A stretch of 64,000 nucleotides of DNA, taken from contig JACQVF010000011.1 in the NCBI GenBank assembly GCA_016209885.1, positions 1 through 64,000 of the forward strand, written 5' to 3'. The notes under the pieces were generated by a model. It was not told the origin of the DNA, did no database searches, and saw nothing but the letters and a program-made list of their open reading frames with translations. Position 1 is the first letter of the stretch. The number at the start of each line of letters is the position of its first letter. This document shows positions 16,228 through 25,619 of the stretch, piece after piece. The translations under genes and the position numbers were made by a program. This DNA is from Gemmatimonadota bacterium (lineage in GTDB: Bacteria > Gemmatimonadota > Gemmatimonadetes > Longimicrobiales > Gaopeijiaceae).

Positions 16228-18499
16228 GCCACGAGCGCGGCTCGTGAAGGCCGTGGGTGAGATGGGGCGCCTGCGGGTGGCGCATATCAAGACGCCGTTT
16301 CTGGGCTACTCCGAAACCTTCATCCACAACTACATCCGCCATCTCACAGGGTTCGAACCGGTGGTCGTGACGGAGTACACGATCAACGAGGAGCGCTATC
16401 CCGTACGGGAGATCGTGCGGCTGCGACGCCACGCCGGCTGGTTCGAAAGGCCGCTGGCGTTCACGCGCTTGTACGTGGCGAAATACGTCCAGCGGGAAAT
16501 CCTGATGGCGCGACCGTATGCGCGGGCACTGCGGGTGTCGGGGGCAGCCCTGATGCACGTTCATTTCGGCGCGCCGGGCCTCATGCTCCTGGACGTGAAG
16601 CGACGGGTCGGGCTGCCCATGGTTGTCTCATTCTACGGCTACGACCTGTCGCAGCTTCCGCGGGCGATGGGGCACGATATCTACCGGCGCAACGGGTTGT
16701 TCGAGCGCGGCGAGGCGTTCACGGTGGAAGGGACCTTCGCGCGTCGGTGTCTGCTCGATCTGGGCTGTCCGCCGGAGAAAGCGCATATCCTTCACGTCGG
16801 CGTCGACCTGGAGCAATTCGCGTTCGTGCCACGCCGGCTTCAAGGAGGCGAGAGGCCGCGGCTCTTCTTCTGCGGCCGATTGGTGCCGAAGAAGGGGCTC
16901 CTGCCCGCGCTGCAGGCGCTGGCGGAGGTACGCCGGGCGGGATACGACTTCGAGCTGCGCGTCGCCGGCGCCGGACCGGACGAGGGCGCGGTGAGGTCTC
17001 TGGTTCGGGAGCTGGAGCTGAGCGATCGTGTGACGTTCCTGGGCATTGTGACGCATCAGGAGTTCCTGAGGGAATGTCAGCGGAACCACGTTCTGCTGGC
17101 CCCTAGCCGGACGGATCCCCGGTCCGGGGAAACCGAGGGTGGCTCGCCCACGGTGATCCTGGAGGCTCAGGCCACGGGGATGCCCGTGGTATCGACGCGG
17201 CACGCCGATATTCCCGAGGCAGCTCCCGACGGGGTCGGCGCGTTCCTGGCGGCCGAGGGAGACGTGGAGGACTTAGCGCGGTGCGTGAAGCGCGCGCTGG
17301 AGGAAGCGGAGCGCTGGCCAGAGATGGGCCGGGCCGGGCGCGCGCACATAGAGGCCAGTTATGACATCCGGAACGCGGTGCGACAGTTGGAAGATCTGTA
17401 CGAGCGGCTGCTGTCCGAGCAGGATGTGGCACGCCGGGAGGTGCGGGAAGAGTCCAGCAGGCCGACAGACCGCGGGACCTGGCCGTATGTCGTGCTGCTC
17501 CGCAGTGGCGCGGTGGCGAGAGCGCGCAATCGCAACCGTCGCTACGCGAGGATCATCCTCTACCACAGCGTCGCGCCCGAGGAAAGCCCTTATACGCGGG
17601 GGCTGGGGGTCACGGTCAAGCCGGCCACGTTCGCGAAGCAGTTGGACTATCTGTGCCGCCACTACGAGGTGGTGAGCCTGGCGGAGCTGGTGGAGCGGCT
17701 CGCTCGCGGCACGTTGGGGGAGCGGGTCGTGGTCATAACGTTCGATGACGGTTTTGCGGACACGTACCGTACTGCGCTGCCCATGCTGCGAGAGCGCGGG
17801 CTTCCGGCGACGATGTTCCTGGTGGCGGACGCCATCGACAACAAGTCGGTGCTCTGGATGCACCGGCTTGCGTACTTGGGCAACACGTGCGGGGCCGAGT
17901 GCGTGTTGCGCGCCGCGGGGAGCGCCCTCGGGGAAACATTGGTCCAAGGACTTGGCCCGGACGCTGCCGTGCGCAACCTGAGGGAGAGGATGACTTGCCG
18001 CATGGCGCCGCTCGCTCGCGACCGCCTGTTGGACCGGTTGTGTGACGCGCTCCGGGTGAGCCCCGAGGAAGCGCCGCAACGGGCGGGGCTTTATCTCAGC
18101 CGCGACGAGATCGCGTCCATGCGGGCTCAGGGAATCGCTTTCGGTTGTCACGGTGCTACGCATACGGCCTTCGCCGTGCTTTCCGAGGCGGAACAGGAGG
18201 AAGAGCTGCGCCAGAGCCGGGAGGCGGTGGCTCCCTGGGCGGATGGTTCGGCTTTCCCTCTGGCCTACCCCTTCGGGGAGTCGCGCCACTACACGGAGAT
18301 GGCCCGGCGGCTCGCGCTGGACCTGGGATACGACTCGCTGCTGGCCGCCGGCGGGGGGTGGGTGGGACCCGAATCGGAGGTGACGGCTCTGGATCGGATC
18401 AAGGTCGAGGAAGAGCCTCTGGCCGCGTTTGCGGCCCGGCTGGAGGGCGTGTCGCTGCGCACCTCGACGGTCGGCCTGCTCCGTGGCTGGAGGCCTTGA
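16208..18499 (+). CDS. GT4 glycosyltransferase fused to a polysaccharide deacetylase (CE4/NodB) domain
   Basis: 763 residues. The GT4 part (about 20-395) shows VAHIKTPFLGYSETFIHNY, LFFCGRLVPKKGLLPAL and the nucleotide-sugar-binding GGSPTVILEAQATGMPVV. After a 40-residue polar linker, residues about 440-745 form a NodB-like deacetylase: IILYHSV, TFDDGFADTY with Asp513/Asp514, and the metal-binding His648-x-x-x-His652 (HGATH). The GT half is clearly paralogous to the unfused enzyme at 22255. One polypeptide would thus add a sugar and perhaps remove an N-acetyl group, although the two domains usually act in different compartments. The GTG start overlaps the GNAT gene by 20 bases; ATG 16262 is an alternative. 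Confidence 0.85.
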   Translation: MTTAAGKPRARLVKAVGEMGRLRVAHIKTPFLGYSETFIHNYIRHLTGFEPVVVTEYTINEERYPVREIVRLRRHAGWFERPLAFTRLYVAKYVQREILMARPYARALRVSGAALMHVHFGAPGLMLLDVKRRVGLPMVVSFYGYDLSQLPRAMGHDIYRRNGLFERGEAFTVEGTFARRCLLDLGCPPEKAHILHVGVDLEQFAFVPRRLQGGERPRLFFCGRLVPKKGLLPALQALAEVRRAGYDFELRVAGAGPDEGAVRSLVRELELSDRVTFLGIVTHQEFLRECQRNHVLLAPSRTDPRSGETEGGSPTVILEAQATGMPVVSTRHADIPEAAPDGVGAFLAAEGDVEDLARCVKRALEEAERWPEMGRAGRAHIEASYDIRNAVRQLEDLYERLLSEQDVARREVREESSRPTDRGTWPYVVLLRSGAVARARNRNRRYARIILYHSVAPEESPYTRGLGVTVKPATFAKQLDYLCRHYEVVSLAELVERLARGTLGERVVVITFDDGFADTYRTALPMLRERGLPATMFLVADAIDNKSVLWMHRLAYLGNTCGAECVLRAAGSALGETLVQGLGPDAAVRNLRERMTCRMAPLARDRLLDRLCDALRVSPEEAPQRAGLYLSRDEIASMRAQGIAFGCHGATHTAFAVLSEAEQEEELRQSREAVAPWADGSAFPLAYPFGESRHYTEMARRLALDLGYDSLLAAGGGWVGPESEVTALDRIKVEEEPLAAFAARLEGVSLRTSTVGLLRGWRP

Positions 18500-18502
18500 G
18501 GC

Positions 18503-19750
18503 GTGGGCGCGGCGCGCGTCCTCTTCATCCATCATGGCGGCGCCATCGGGGGTGCGTCGGTGAGCATGCTGCACCTGGCGGCGGCGCTCGACCACGGGCG
18601 CTACGCGCCTCGGGTCGTTTTCACGAGGGCCGGCCCGATCCTGGACTTTGCCCGCGAGCTGGCGGTGCCGGCGCGCGTCGTACCGCTTCGCAGCGTGTTC
18701 TTCCGCAGCGCGCACGTGCCCCTGCGCGCCCGCACGGTCGTCCCCTTTCTGGTCCACTTCTGGCCGACGGTGCGGGGGGCGCAGGCGCTGGTGCGTGCGG
18801 AGCGCCCCGAGCTGGTGCATCTGAACACGAGCGTGCTGATTCCCGTGGCCATCGGTGTAAGGCGCGAGCGCGTGCCCGTGGTCTGGCACGTACGGGAGGT
18901 GGTGAACAACGGGAGCCCGGTCGGGCGGCTGGAATCCAACTGGATCGCCCGCCTTGCCGACTGTGTGGTCGCGAACTCGCAGGTGGTGGCCGACGGGTTC
19001 CGGGGCCGCCCCTGCCCGGTGGTCCGCGTCCACAACGCCATCGACCTGAACCGGTTCGGTGACCGGGCCGCGGGCCGGCAAGGGGCGCTGCGAAACGAAC
19101 TGGGCATCGCGCCCGACGCGCCGGTGGTCGGGATCATCGGCTCGGTGCAGGCCGTGAAGGGTCACTTCGTCTTCGCGGAGGCGGCCCGGCTGGTTCTTGC
19201 GGCGGTGCCGCAAGCCGTCTTTCTGGTGGTCGGAGGCGGCGTGGCGGAGGGTTACGCCGGGAGCTGGCGGGGGCGGCTGAAGCGCCGATTGGGGCTGCCT
19301 CTGGACGCCCGGGAACGACTACGGCAGCGCGTGGCGGAGCTCGGGCTGGCGGAGCGCTTCCGTTTCGCTGGCTTCCGGCAGGACGTGGGACCCGTGATCG
19401 CGGCGATGGACGTGCTGGCGTTCCCCACGCTGGCCGCGGAGGGGTTCGGGCGGCCGCTGATCGAAGCCATGGCCATGGGCCGCCCCGTGGTCGCGAGCGA
19501 CATCGGCCCGAGCCGTGAAATCCTGGGGGACGAGGCCGGCCTGCTGGTCCCCCCCGGCGACGCGGGGACTCTGGCCGGGGCTCTCACGTCTCTCCTGACC
19601 GATGCAGAGCGGCGGGCGCGCATGGGGCGCGCGGGTCGGCGGCGGGTGGAAGCGCAGTTCACGCTCGAGCAGCACGTCCGGGCCATCGAGTCGATCTACG
19701 ACGAGCTGCTGGAGCGCGGGGCGAGGCGAGGCGCGGGGCGATCGGGATAG
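18503..19750 (+). CDS. GT4-family glycosyltransferase
   Basis: 415 residues with two Rossmann-like halves. The N-terminal half begins VLFIHHGGAIGGASVSML, an acceptor-side glycine-rich loop. The C-terminal half has VGIIGSVQAVKG and the E-x7-E signature region EGFGRPLIEAMAMGRPVV. It starts three bases after the fused GT4-deacetylase gene and its stop is followed at once by the ATG of the next gene. It adds one sugar of the repeat unit from a nucleotide donor; donor and linkage are not readable. Confidence 0.87.
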   Translation: MGAARVLFIHHGGAIGGASVSMLHLAAALDHGRYAPRVVFTRAGPILDFARELAVPARVVPLRSVFFRSAHVPLRARTVVPFLVHFWPTVRGAQALVRAERPELVHLNTSVLIPVAIGVRRERVPVVWHVREVVNNGSPVGRLESNWIARLADCVVANSQVVADGFRGRPCPVVRVHNAIDLNRFGDRAAGRQGALRNELGIAPDAPVVGIIGSVQAVKGHFVFAEAARLVLAAVPQAVFLVVGGGVAEGYAGSWRGRLKRRLGLPLDARERLRQRVAELGLAERFRFAGFRQDVGPVIAAMDVLAFPTLAAEGFGRPLIEAMAMGRPVVASDIGPSREILGDEAGLLVPPGDAGTLAGALTSLLTDAERRARMGRAGRRRVEAQFTLEQHVRAIESIYDELLERGARRGAGRSG

Positions 19751-20572
19751 ATGCAGGTGACGGGTGCAACAGAACTGAAGTCGCGGGTAGCCGAGTTCTG
19801 GGACCGTCGCCCCTGCGGCAGCTTCTCGAGCGGCGAGCCGCCGGGGACCCGCCGGTTCTTCGAGCAGATCGCGCGCTACCGCTACCGCGCACAGCCCTTC
19901 ATGCGCGAACTCGCGGGCTTCGAGCGCTTCGCCGGCCAGCGTCTGTTGGAGGTGGGGTGCGGCCTGGGCACCGACCTGCGGCAGTTCGCCGCAGGTGGTG
20001 CGCGCGTCATCGGCGTGGATCTCTCGCGGAGGAGTGTTGCCCTGGCGCGCGAGCACTTCCGGATCTTCGACAGCGCAGGGCACTTCCTCCAGAGCGACTG
20101 CGAGCACCTGCCTTTCGCGGATGCGTGCTTCGATGTCGTCTACTCGTTTGGCGTGCTGCATCACACGCCTGATACGCGGGCGGCGATTGGCGAGTGTTAT
20201 CGCGTACTCCGGCCCGGCGGCATCTTTATGGTGATGCTGTACCACAGGAGATCGTGGCACGTGATGGTGGAGCCCTATCTGCTGGCCGCGAAGCGAGCCC
20301 TGCAGGCTCAGCCGGTGCCGCGGGGATTCACCGACGCGGCGGAGGTCGTGCGGCGATACGACGGCGTCGCAAACCCGCTGGGCCGAGCCTATGCCCTGGG
20401 CGAAGTTCGGCAGATGCTGGGCCAGTTTGGCGACCTGCGCCTGCGCGTCTGTCAGCCGCGAGCGGTCAACGGCTCGTGGCTCGCGAAGAGCTACAGCGGG
20501 CTTCTGCGATGGAGCGGCATCGGGCGGCGCTGGGGATTCTGGATCGTGGCTGAGGCGCGACGGCCCCGGTGA
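19751..20572 (+). CDS. Class I SAM-dependent methyltransferase
   Basis: 273 residues with LLEVGCGLGTDLRQF (SAM loop), VIGVDLS, and VVYSFGVLHHTPDT, the last typical of the Methyltransf_11 family. A C-terminal helical lid follows. It is paralogous to the methyltransferase at 43250, sharing the HHTP motif, the YRVLRPGG/HRVLRPGG turn and the YHR that follows. Its stop overlaps the next start as GTGA. It probably O-methylates a sugar, judged only from context. Confidence 0.83.
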   Translation: MQVTGATELKSRVAEFWDRRPCGSFSSGEPPGTRRFFEQIARYRYRAQPFMRELAGFERFAGQRLLEVGCGLGTDLRQFAAGGARVIGVDLSRRSVALAREHFRIFDSAGHFLQSDCEHLPFADACFDVVYSFGVLHHTPDTRAAIGECYRVLRPGGIFMVMLYHRRSWHVMVEPYLLAAKRALQAQPVPRGFTDAAEVVRRYDGVANPLGRAYALGEVRQMLGQFGDLRLRVCQPRAVNGSWLAKSYSGLLRWSGIGRRWGFWIVAEARRPR

Positions 20573-22233
20573 GCCCACGTGAATCCGCTTCCTGGGGAGC
20601 GGGCGCGGCGCAGTGGATAGGCGGGCCACGCGGCGTCCGAGGGCAGTATCTCTTCTGGGGAGCAGTACTGCTGATCCTGGCGATCGGCTCGTTTCTCCGC
20701 CTGTACCGCCCGCTCTACATGGCGGCGCTGTCCGATGAAGCGCAGTACACGCGCATGGGTCTCGAGTTTTTGAAGGGCCCGATTCTGCCGCCGCACGACG
20801 CCTCCGGGGCCACGCGGTTCCTCTTCATTCTGAGCATCGCGGGGCTGGAGGCCCTCGGAGTGGACGAGCTGTTGAGCGGGCGGCTGGTGGCTGCTGGCTT
20901 CGGAATCCTGCTGATCCCGCTGACGATGGTCCTCGCGCATCGCCTGTATCGTCAGCGGAGCGTGACGCTGCTGGTCGGCGCGTGGACCTGCCTGCTTCCG
21001 CTGCTGGTCCTCATCAGTCGCATTGTCCTGACCGAGACGATGATTCTGTGCTGGCTGTGGCTCTTCTACCTCTGTCTCCTGATCGGGCGGGAGCGCGAGT
21101 CGATCGCGTGGTTCGCGGGCGCCGGCATGGTGGCGGCGCTGGGACTGTGGACGAAGGAGTACATGGTGCTGGGCGTGCTGAGCGGGCTCCTCTATCTCGC
21201 CATCGCCGATCGGTCCGTTGTCCACCTCGTGCGTGGTGCACGCCGCGGCCTTCTGGTCGCCCTGCTCATCTACCCGTTGCCCTTCGTCTTCGCCGACAAT
21301 GTAACGGTGGAGAGCTTCGTGTGGACCACACAGGCCGTGTGGAGCCCTCCGGCGGGCGGCGGACTCACGAGCCTGGGTGCCGAGGTCAAGGTCCTGGTGG
21401 ACGCGGTGGGCGCCTGGCATCCGCTCTTCTGGGTGCTGACCCCCGTATTGCTGGGCCTGGCGGCATGGCGAAGCCTGGCGGTCATACGGGAGCGCGGCGA
21501 GGACCTCCTCTTGCTGATCCACAGTCTGGTGTTCTTCCTGGCGAACTTCGCGAGCAATGCGTTCAGCTACCGCTACCTGTACGTGGTCATTCCCGTGGTC
21601 ATTCTGGCGTGCAGGGCGATGTACGACCTCGCCGGTGTGGGCGCGCGGACGTGGGAGGGCGGGTGGTTGCCGGCTCGCAGGCTGGCGCTCGGCGGCCTGG
21701 TGCTCGTGTTCCTGGGAAGCTACGCGCGCCTGGACTGGCACACCGTGAACACGAGGGGGTGGGACGAGCCGCTGGAATCGGCGGTGGCCGCGGCGCTGCG
21801 GGCGAACGGGGGCACGGTGGCCATCGGCAGCTACGGCTATCTCCATACGATCAATTATCACGTCCGGCGGATGGGTTACGAGGAGGAGCATTATGAGCCG
21901 GACCTCCGTCACAGGTGGACCCACGTGAATGCGCGGGCGGTGTACCGGCGGACGGCGGCCGCGGAGGCCCAGGGATATCGGGTGGAGACGGTACGGACCT
22001 TCCCACTGGAAGCAACGGAGGACCAGCTCGTGGCCCAGCTCGAGGAGGCCACGCTCATACTCCTGAGAGAGGGCACGGCGCAGCGATTGTTTCCCCCGGT
22101 GGCGAGCGACGGAGCCACGTCGGCACCGGCGGGGGCACGGGCCGTGCTCGACGCCGAGTTCGAAGGCGAAACGCGCGGAATCTGGCTTGTATACCGACGA
22201 CGTGCTGCGCGTCTACGAACGCAGCCCGGATAA
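20569..22233 (+). CDS. GT-C membrane glycosyltransferase (GT39/ArnT-like)
   Basis: 554 residues, with the first hydrophobic helix at about 28-45 and roughly ten more before residue 390. The acidic loop after helix 1 (AALSDEAQY) holds the Asp-Glu pair where PMT/ArnT enzymes keep their catalytic base. Helix 4 is followed by RIVLTETMILCW, also a family feature. The last 150 residues are soluble and likely periplasmic. GT-C enzymes use polyprenyl-phosphate sugars on the outer face of the inner membrane. Unlike the three GT-C genes further on, it has no one-helix protein gene in front of it. Confidence 0.8.
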   Translation: MSPRESASWGAGAAQWIGGPRGVRGQYLFWGAVLLILAIGSFLRLYRPLYMAALSDEAQYTRMGLEFLKGPILPPHDASGATRFLFILSIAGLEALGVDELLSGRLVAAGFGILLIPLTMVLAHRLYRQRSVTLLVGAWTCLLPLLVLISRIVLTETMILCWLWLFYLCLLIGRERESIAWFAGAGMVAALGLWTKEYMVLGVLSGLLYLAIADRSVVHLVRGARRGLLVALLIYPLPFVFADNVTVESFVWTTQAVWSPPAGGGLTSLGAEVKVLVDAVGAWHPLFWVLTPVLLGLAAWRSLAVIRERGEDLLLLIHSLVFFLANFASNAFSYRYLYVVIPVVILACRAMYDLAGVGARTWEGGWLPARRLALGGLVLVFLGSYARLDWHTVNTRGWDEPLESAVAAALRANGGTVAIGSYGYLHTINYHVRRMGYEEEHYEPDLRHRWTHVNARAVYRRTAAAEAQGYRVETVRTFPLEATEDQLVAQLEEATLILLREGTAQRLFPPVASDGATSAPAGARAVLDAEFEGETRGIWLVYRRRAARLRTQPG

Positions 22234-22254
22234 CCCAATGAGCGGCGAATACGC

Positions 22255-23484
22255 GTGAGTCCGGAAGGCGACGTCGACGGGCGCCGGGTGGCACATGTCA
22301 AGAATCCATTCCTGGGGTTGGCCGCCACGTTCGTCCACAACTACATCGTTCACCTGCGCAGGTATCGGCCGACGGTCATCACGACGCACTCGCAGAACTC
22401 GGAGCTGTTCCCCGTGCCGTCGTTGATCTCGAGGCGGGATCTCGGTCCGCTGGACGCGTGGATCAATCGCATCGGCGTGAGCCTGTGGCGCCGCCAGCTC
22501 GCCTACGAGCGGTTCTACAAGCGGGCGCTGCGGGCGGCCCGGGCGCATCTGATCCATTGCCATTTCGGTCTGAGCGGGGTCTACCTCATGCCCGTGAAGC
22601 GGGAGACGGGGCTTCCGATGGTGACCTCGTTCTACGGCGTGGATATGTCCGCGGTGCCCCGGTCCCGTGGCTGGGAGGACATATACGTGCGAAGCGGGCT
22701 CTTCGGGGAAGGCGAGCACTTCGTCGTGGAGGGCAGCCACGCGCGAGGAACGCTGATCCGTCTGGGTGGTCCCCCGGAACGGATCAGCACTGTGCACGTG
22801 GGGGCCGACGTGCAGCGCTTTCCCTACGTGGAGCGCAGGCTCCAGCGGGGCGATCGTCTTGTCCTGCTGTTCTGCGGGCGCTTCGTGCGCAAGAAAGGAC
22901 TTGCGCATGCCTTACAGGCTGTGGCGCGGTTGCGCGAGGCCGCTCTGGACTTCGAATTTCGCGTGATCGGCTACGGGGAGCTGTATGACGAAGTGTTGCG
23001 GCTGATCCGTGAGCTGACGCTGGAGCGGCAGGTCAGGCTGCTGGGCGGCGTCACCCATTCCGGGTTTCGGCGGCATCTCCTGGAGAGCCATGTCCTTCTG
23101 GCGCCGAGCCTGACGGACCCGGTGACGGGGGACAGCGAGGGTGGCGCTCCGACGGTGCTCATCGAGGCCCAGGCTACGGGCTTGCCGGTGCTCTCGACGC
23201 ATCACGCCGATATTCCCGAGGTCGTCCAGGATGGCGAATCCGGAGTGCTGGTGCCGGAGGGCGACGTGGACGGGTTGTCTCTGGCGTTGCTCGACCTGGC
23301 GACCCATCCGGAGCGGTGGCGGAACCTGGGGATGGCGGGGCGGGCCCACGTGGAGCGGCATTACAACATAGAGATCGAGACCGAGAAGCTAGAGCGGGTC
23401 TACGACGCGGTGGTCGAGAGCGGTTCGGCGCGGGGCCGCAGCCGAGACCATCCGTTCGTCTCCCGCCGGGCGGGTAAGAATTGA
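22255..23484 (+). CDS. GT4-family glycosyltransferase, paralogue of the fused enzyme
   Basis: 409 residues. VAHVKNPFLGLAATFVHNY near the start, LLFCGRFVRKKGLAHAL, LAPSLTDPVTGDSEGGAP and IEAQATGLPVLSTHHADIPEV match the GT half of the 16208 gene segment for segment, so the two arose by duplication. It lacks the deacetylase domain. It is followed by a GNAT paralogous to the one that precedes 16208, giving a mirrored arrangement. Starts at GTG 22255; a seven-codon frame at 22239 overlapping it is probably meaningless. Confidence 0.88.
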   Translation: MSPEGDVDGRRVAHVKNPFLGLAATFVHNYIVHLRRYRPTVITTHSQNSELFPVPSLISRRDLGPLDAWINRIGVSLWRRQLAYERFYKRALRAARAHLIHCHFGLSGVYLMPVKRETGLPMVTSFYGVDMSAVPRSRGWEDIYVRSGLFGEGEHFVVEGSHARGTLIRLGGPPERISTVHVGADVQRFPYVERRLQRGDRLVLLFCGRFVRKKGLAHALQAVARLREAALDFEFRVIGYGELYDEVLRLIRELTLERQVRLLGGVTHSGFRRHLLESHVLLAPSLTDPVTGDSEGGAPTVLIEAQATGLPVLSTHHADIPEVVQDGESGVLVPEGDVDGLSLALLDLATHPERWRNLGMAGRAHVERHYNIEIETEKLERVYDAVVESGSARGRSRDHPFVSRRAGKN

Positions 23485-23542
23485 CGGCAGGGCGAGAGTA
23501 GGGGACCGGGAACCCTCGAACCTGTGCGCGGCAGCCAGAGCG

Positions 23543-24622
23543 ATGAGCCGGATTGACGGGATCGAGGTGACCAGGCTGAAGAGCGACGAATACCCCTCTC
23601 TCTTGCCTCTGCTCGAGCAGGGCTATGCGGGCCGGGAGACGAAGCTGTCTCCGGAGCGGTGGCGCTGGCAGTACCTGGAGAACCCGAGACAACAGGGGCC
23701 GGAGCTGTGCACGTGGGTGGCGCGGATCGGGGGCGCCATTGTCGGGCAGCGTCCCACGATGCCCACGGTCCTCAAGATCGGCGACGAGTACTACGACGCC
23801 CACTGGGCGAGCGACTTTCTCGTGCATCCGGACTACCAGGGGTCCGGCGTGGGCTCCCGGCTCATGGAGAGCGTGCACCGGGAAGCGGACATTTTCCTGA
23901 CCCTGGATTCGAGCCCCGCGTCCCGCAGGATCTATGCGAAGCTGGGGTTTGCCTGGATGGGCTTTGTTCCGCGGCTCGTGCGCGTCTGCGATCCCGGCCG
24001 GCTGGCGCTGAAGGCGGGCCTCCTGGGGCGCATGGCCGGGCGTATGGCCGGGGCGGCGCTCGTCCGGGCCTGGGACTGGCGCTCGGGACGCCGCGCGGCC
24101 GTGGCGTCTGCGAGAGGAGTGGAGGTGGAGCGTGCGGAGAGCTTCGGGGCGTGGGCGGACGAGCTGTGGGAACGCGTGAGGGGCCATTACCGGGTCATGA
24201 CGAAGCGGGACGCCACGTTTCTCAACTGGCGGTACACCGCGAGTCGCGATTTCTGCCGTATACTCGTGGTGCGACGCGGGCCTTTGTCCACGGGCTATCT
24301 CGTGTACCGGATCGTGGAAGGGGGCGGCAGGGGTTTCCTGAGCGATTTGCTGGGTGCCCCGGACGACGGCGCCAGCCTGGATCTTCTGATCGCGCGCGCC
24401 CTCGAGGAGCTGCGGGCGGAGGGTGTCGCGGCGGTGGAGACGTTTGCCCTGCACCCCGCCCTGCGGCGTCGGTTGCGGGCGCACGGCTTCGTGAGGTCGG
24501 GGCCCGGCGTGACGTTCATCGTGGGCACGAGACTCGGGGGCGAGGCGCGAGCTCTGCTCCTGGGCCGGAAGAACTGGTTCATCACCGGCGCGGACGGTGA
24601 CGTGGGTCCCGTGTTCCGCTGA
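23543..24622 (+). CDS. GNAT-family acyltransferase (paralogue of the 15160 gene)
   Basis: 359 residues. SDFLVHPDYQGSGVGSRLM is the acyl-CoA-binding strand-loop-helix of GNAT enzymes, and FLTLDSSPASRRIYAKLGF follows as in that fold. A second GNAT-like half (about 190-340) contains FLNWRY, seen in FemAB-like double GNATs; the paralogue has YLKWRY at the same place. It ends with KNWFITGADGDVGP. Such proteins N-acylate amino sugars in surface-polysaccharide loci. The gap before it (58 bases) and after it holds nothing recognisable. Confidence 0.75.
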   Translation: MSRIDGIEVTRLKSDEYPSLLPLLEQGYAGRETKLSPERWRWQYLENPRQQGPELCTWVARIGGAIVGQRPTMPTVLKIGDEYYDAHWASDFLVHPDYQGSGVGSRLMESVHREADIFLTLDSSPASRRIYAKLGFAWMGFVPRLVRVCDPGRLALKAGLLGRMAGRMAGAALVRAWDWRSGRRAAVASARGVEVERAESFGAWADELWERVRGHYRVMTKRDATFLNWRYTASRDFCRILVVRRGPLSTGYLVYRIVEGGGRGFLSDLLGAPDDGASLDLLIARALEELRAEGVAAVETFALHPALRRRLRAHGFVRSGPGVTFIVGTRLGGEARALLLGRKNWFITGADGDVGPVFR

Positions 24623-24708
24623 GCGCGGCTCTCCCGGGGTCGTAGGGCGGGACGTCATTGTCGGAGAGCGTGGGGAGAGCGAGGAAGAGGAGGCAGTCGG
24701 CGATCGCG

Positions 24709-25614
24709 ATGCGTGGCCGAGAGAACGTGGGGACCGGGGTTTCGCTCGTCATCCCTGCCTATAACGAGGAGCGCGGGGTCACGGTCGTGCTGTCCCGGCT
24801 CTCCGAGGCGATGGCGGCCTCTGGCTTGCAGACCGAGATCCTGGTGGTGGACGACGGCTCGACGGACAGCACACGCGGGCGTGCGGAAGCGGCGGGCGTC
24901 CGCGTGCTGCATCACCTTGGGAACCGCGGCTACGGCGCCGCGATCAAGACGGGCATCCGCCACGCTCGCTATCCGTTGATCTGCATCACGGACGCCGACG
25001 GCAGCTACCCCGTGGAGTCCATTCCGCAGCTCGTGGAGGAGCTGACCGCGAACGGGTGCGATATGATCGTGGGCGCGCGCGTGGGCCGCGATGCGGCGAT
25101 CCCGTGGGCGCGGCGGCCCGCGAAGTGGGTGCTCGGCTGGCTGGCGAAGCTGGTGGCCGGGGAGCCGATCCCGGACCTGAACTCGGGGCTGCGCGTGTTC
25201 TGGCGGGACGTGGCGCTGCGGTTCTTCAACTATCTCCCGGACGGCTTCTCCTTCACGACGACGATCACGCTGGCGATGCTCAGCAACGGCTATCTCATCG
25301 GCTACACGCCCATCGCGTATCACGCCCGGATCGGCCGTTCGATGATCCGGCCGATCCACGACACGTTGAACTTCATCCGCTTGATCCTGTCCATCGCGCT
25401 GTACTTCGCGCCGCTGAAGATCTTCCTGACGCTGAGCGGCTTTCTGCTGCTCCTCGGCCTGGCATGGGCCATGTTCTCGAAGCTGGTGCTCGGTCAGCTC
25501 GCGGACGTGAGCACACTGATCATCGGGGTGGCCGCGCTCCAGGTGGGCATGATGGGTCTCCTGGCGGAGCTCATCAACCGGCGGCTGCCGGGCCTGAACC
25601 GCGAAGAAGCATAG
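24709..25614 (+). CDS. GT2 polyprenyl-phosphate glycosyltransferase (DPM1-like) with C-terminal helices
   Basis: Catalytic region: VSLVIPAYNEERGV, ILVVDDGSTDST, and the metal-binding DAD in ITDADGSYP. About 100 C-terminal residues contain two to three hydrophobic helices (LTLSGFLLLLGLAWAMF and LIIGVAALQVGMMGLL), as in polyprenyl-phosphate mannosyl/glucosyltransferases that feed GT-C enzymes. ATG 24709 follows an AGGAGG at 24688; TTG 24658 and GTG 24670 are in frame and would add an Arg-rich leader. It likely makes the lipid-linked donor for one of the GT-C enzymes in this locus. Confidence 0.83.
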   Translation: MRGRENVGTGVSLVIPAYNEERGVTVVLSRLSEAMAASGLQTEILVVDDGSTDSTRGRAEAAGVRVLHHLGNRGYGAAIKTGIRHARYPLICITDADGSYPVESIPQLVEELTANGCDMIVGARVGRDAAIPWARRPAKWVLGWLAKLVAGEPIPDLNSGLRVFWRDVALRFFNYLPDGFSFTTTITLAMLSNGYLIGYTPIAYHARIGRSMIRPIHDTLNFIRLILSIALYFAPLKIFLTLSGFLLLLGLAWAMFSKLVLGQLADVSTLIIGVAALQVGMMGLLAELINRRLPGLNREEA

Positions 25615-25619
25615 TCGCC

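Noticed and set aside
22239-22257. Seven-codon frame overlapping the GT4 start at 22255
   Set aside because: Too short to support as a gene; arises easily by chance.
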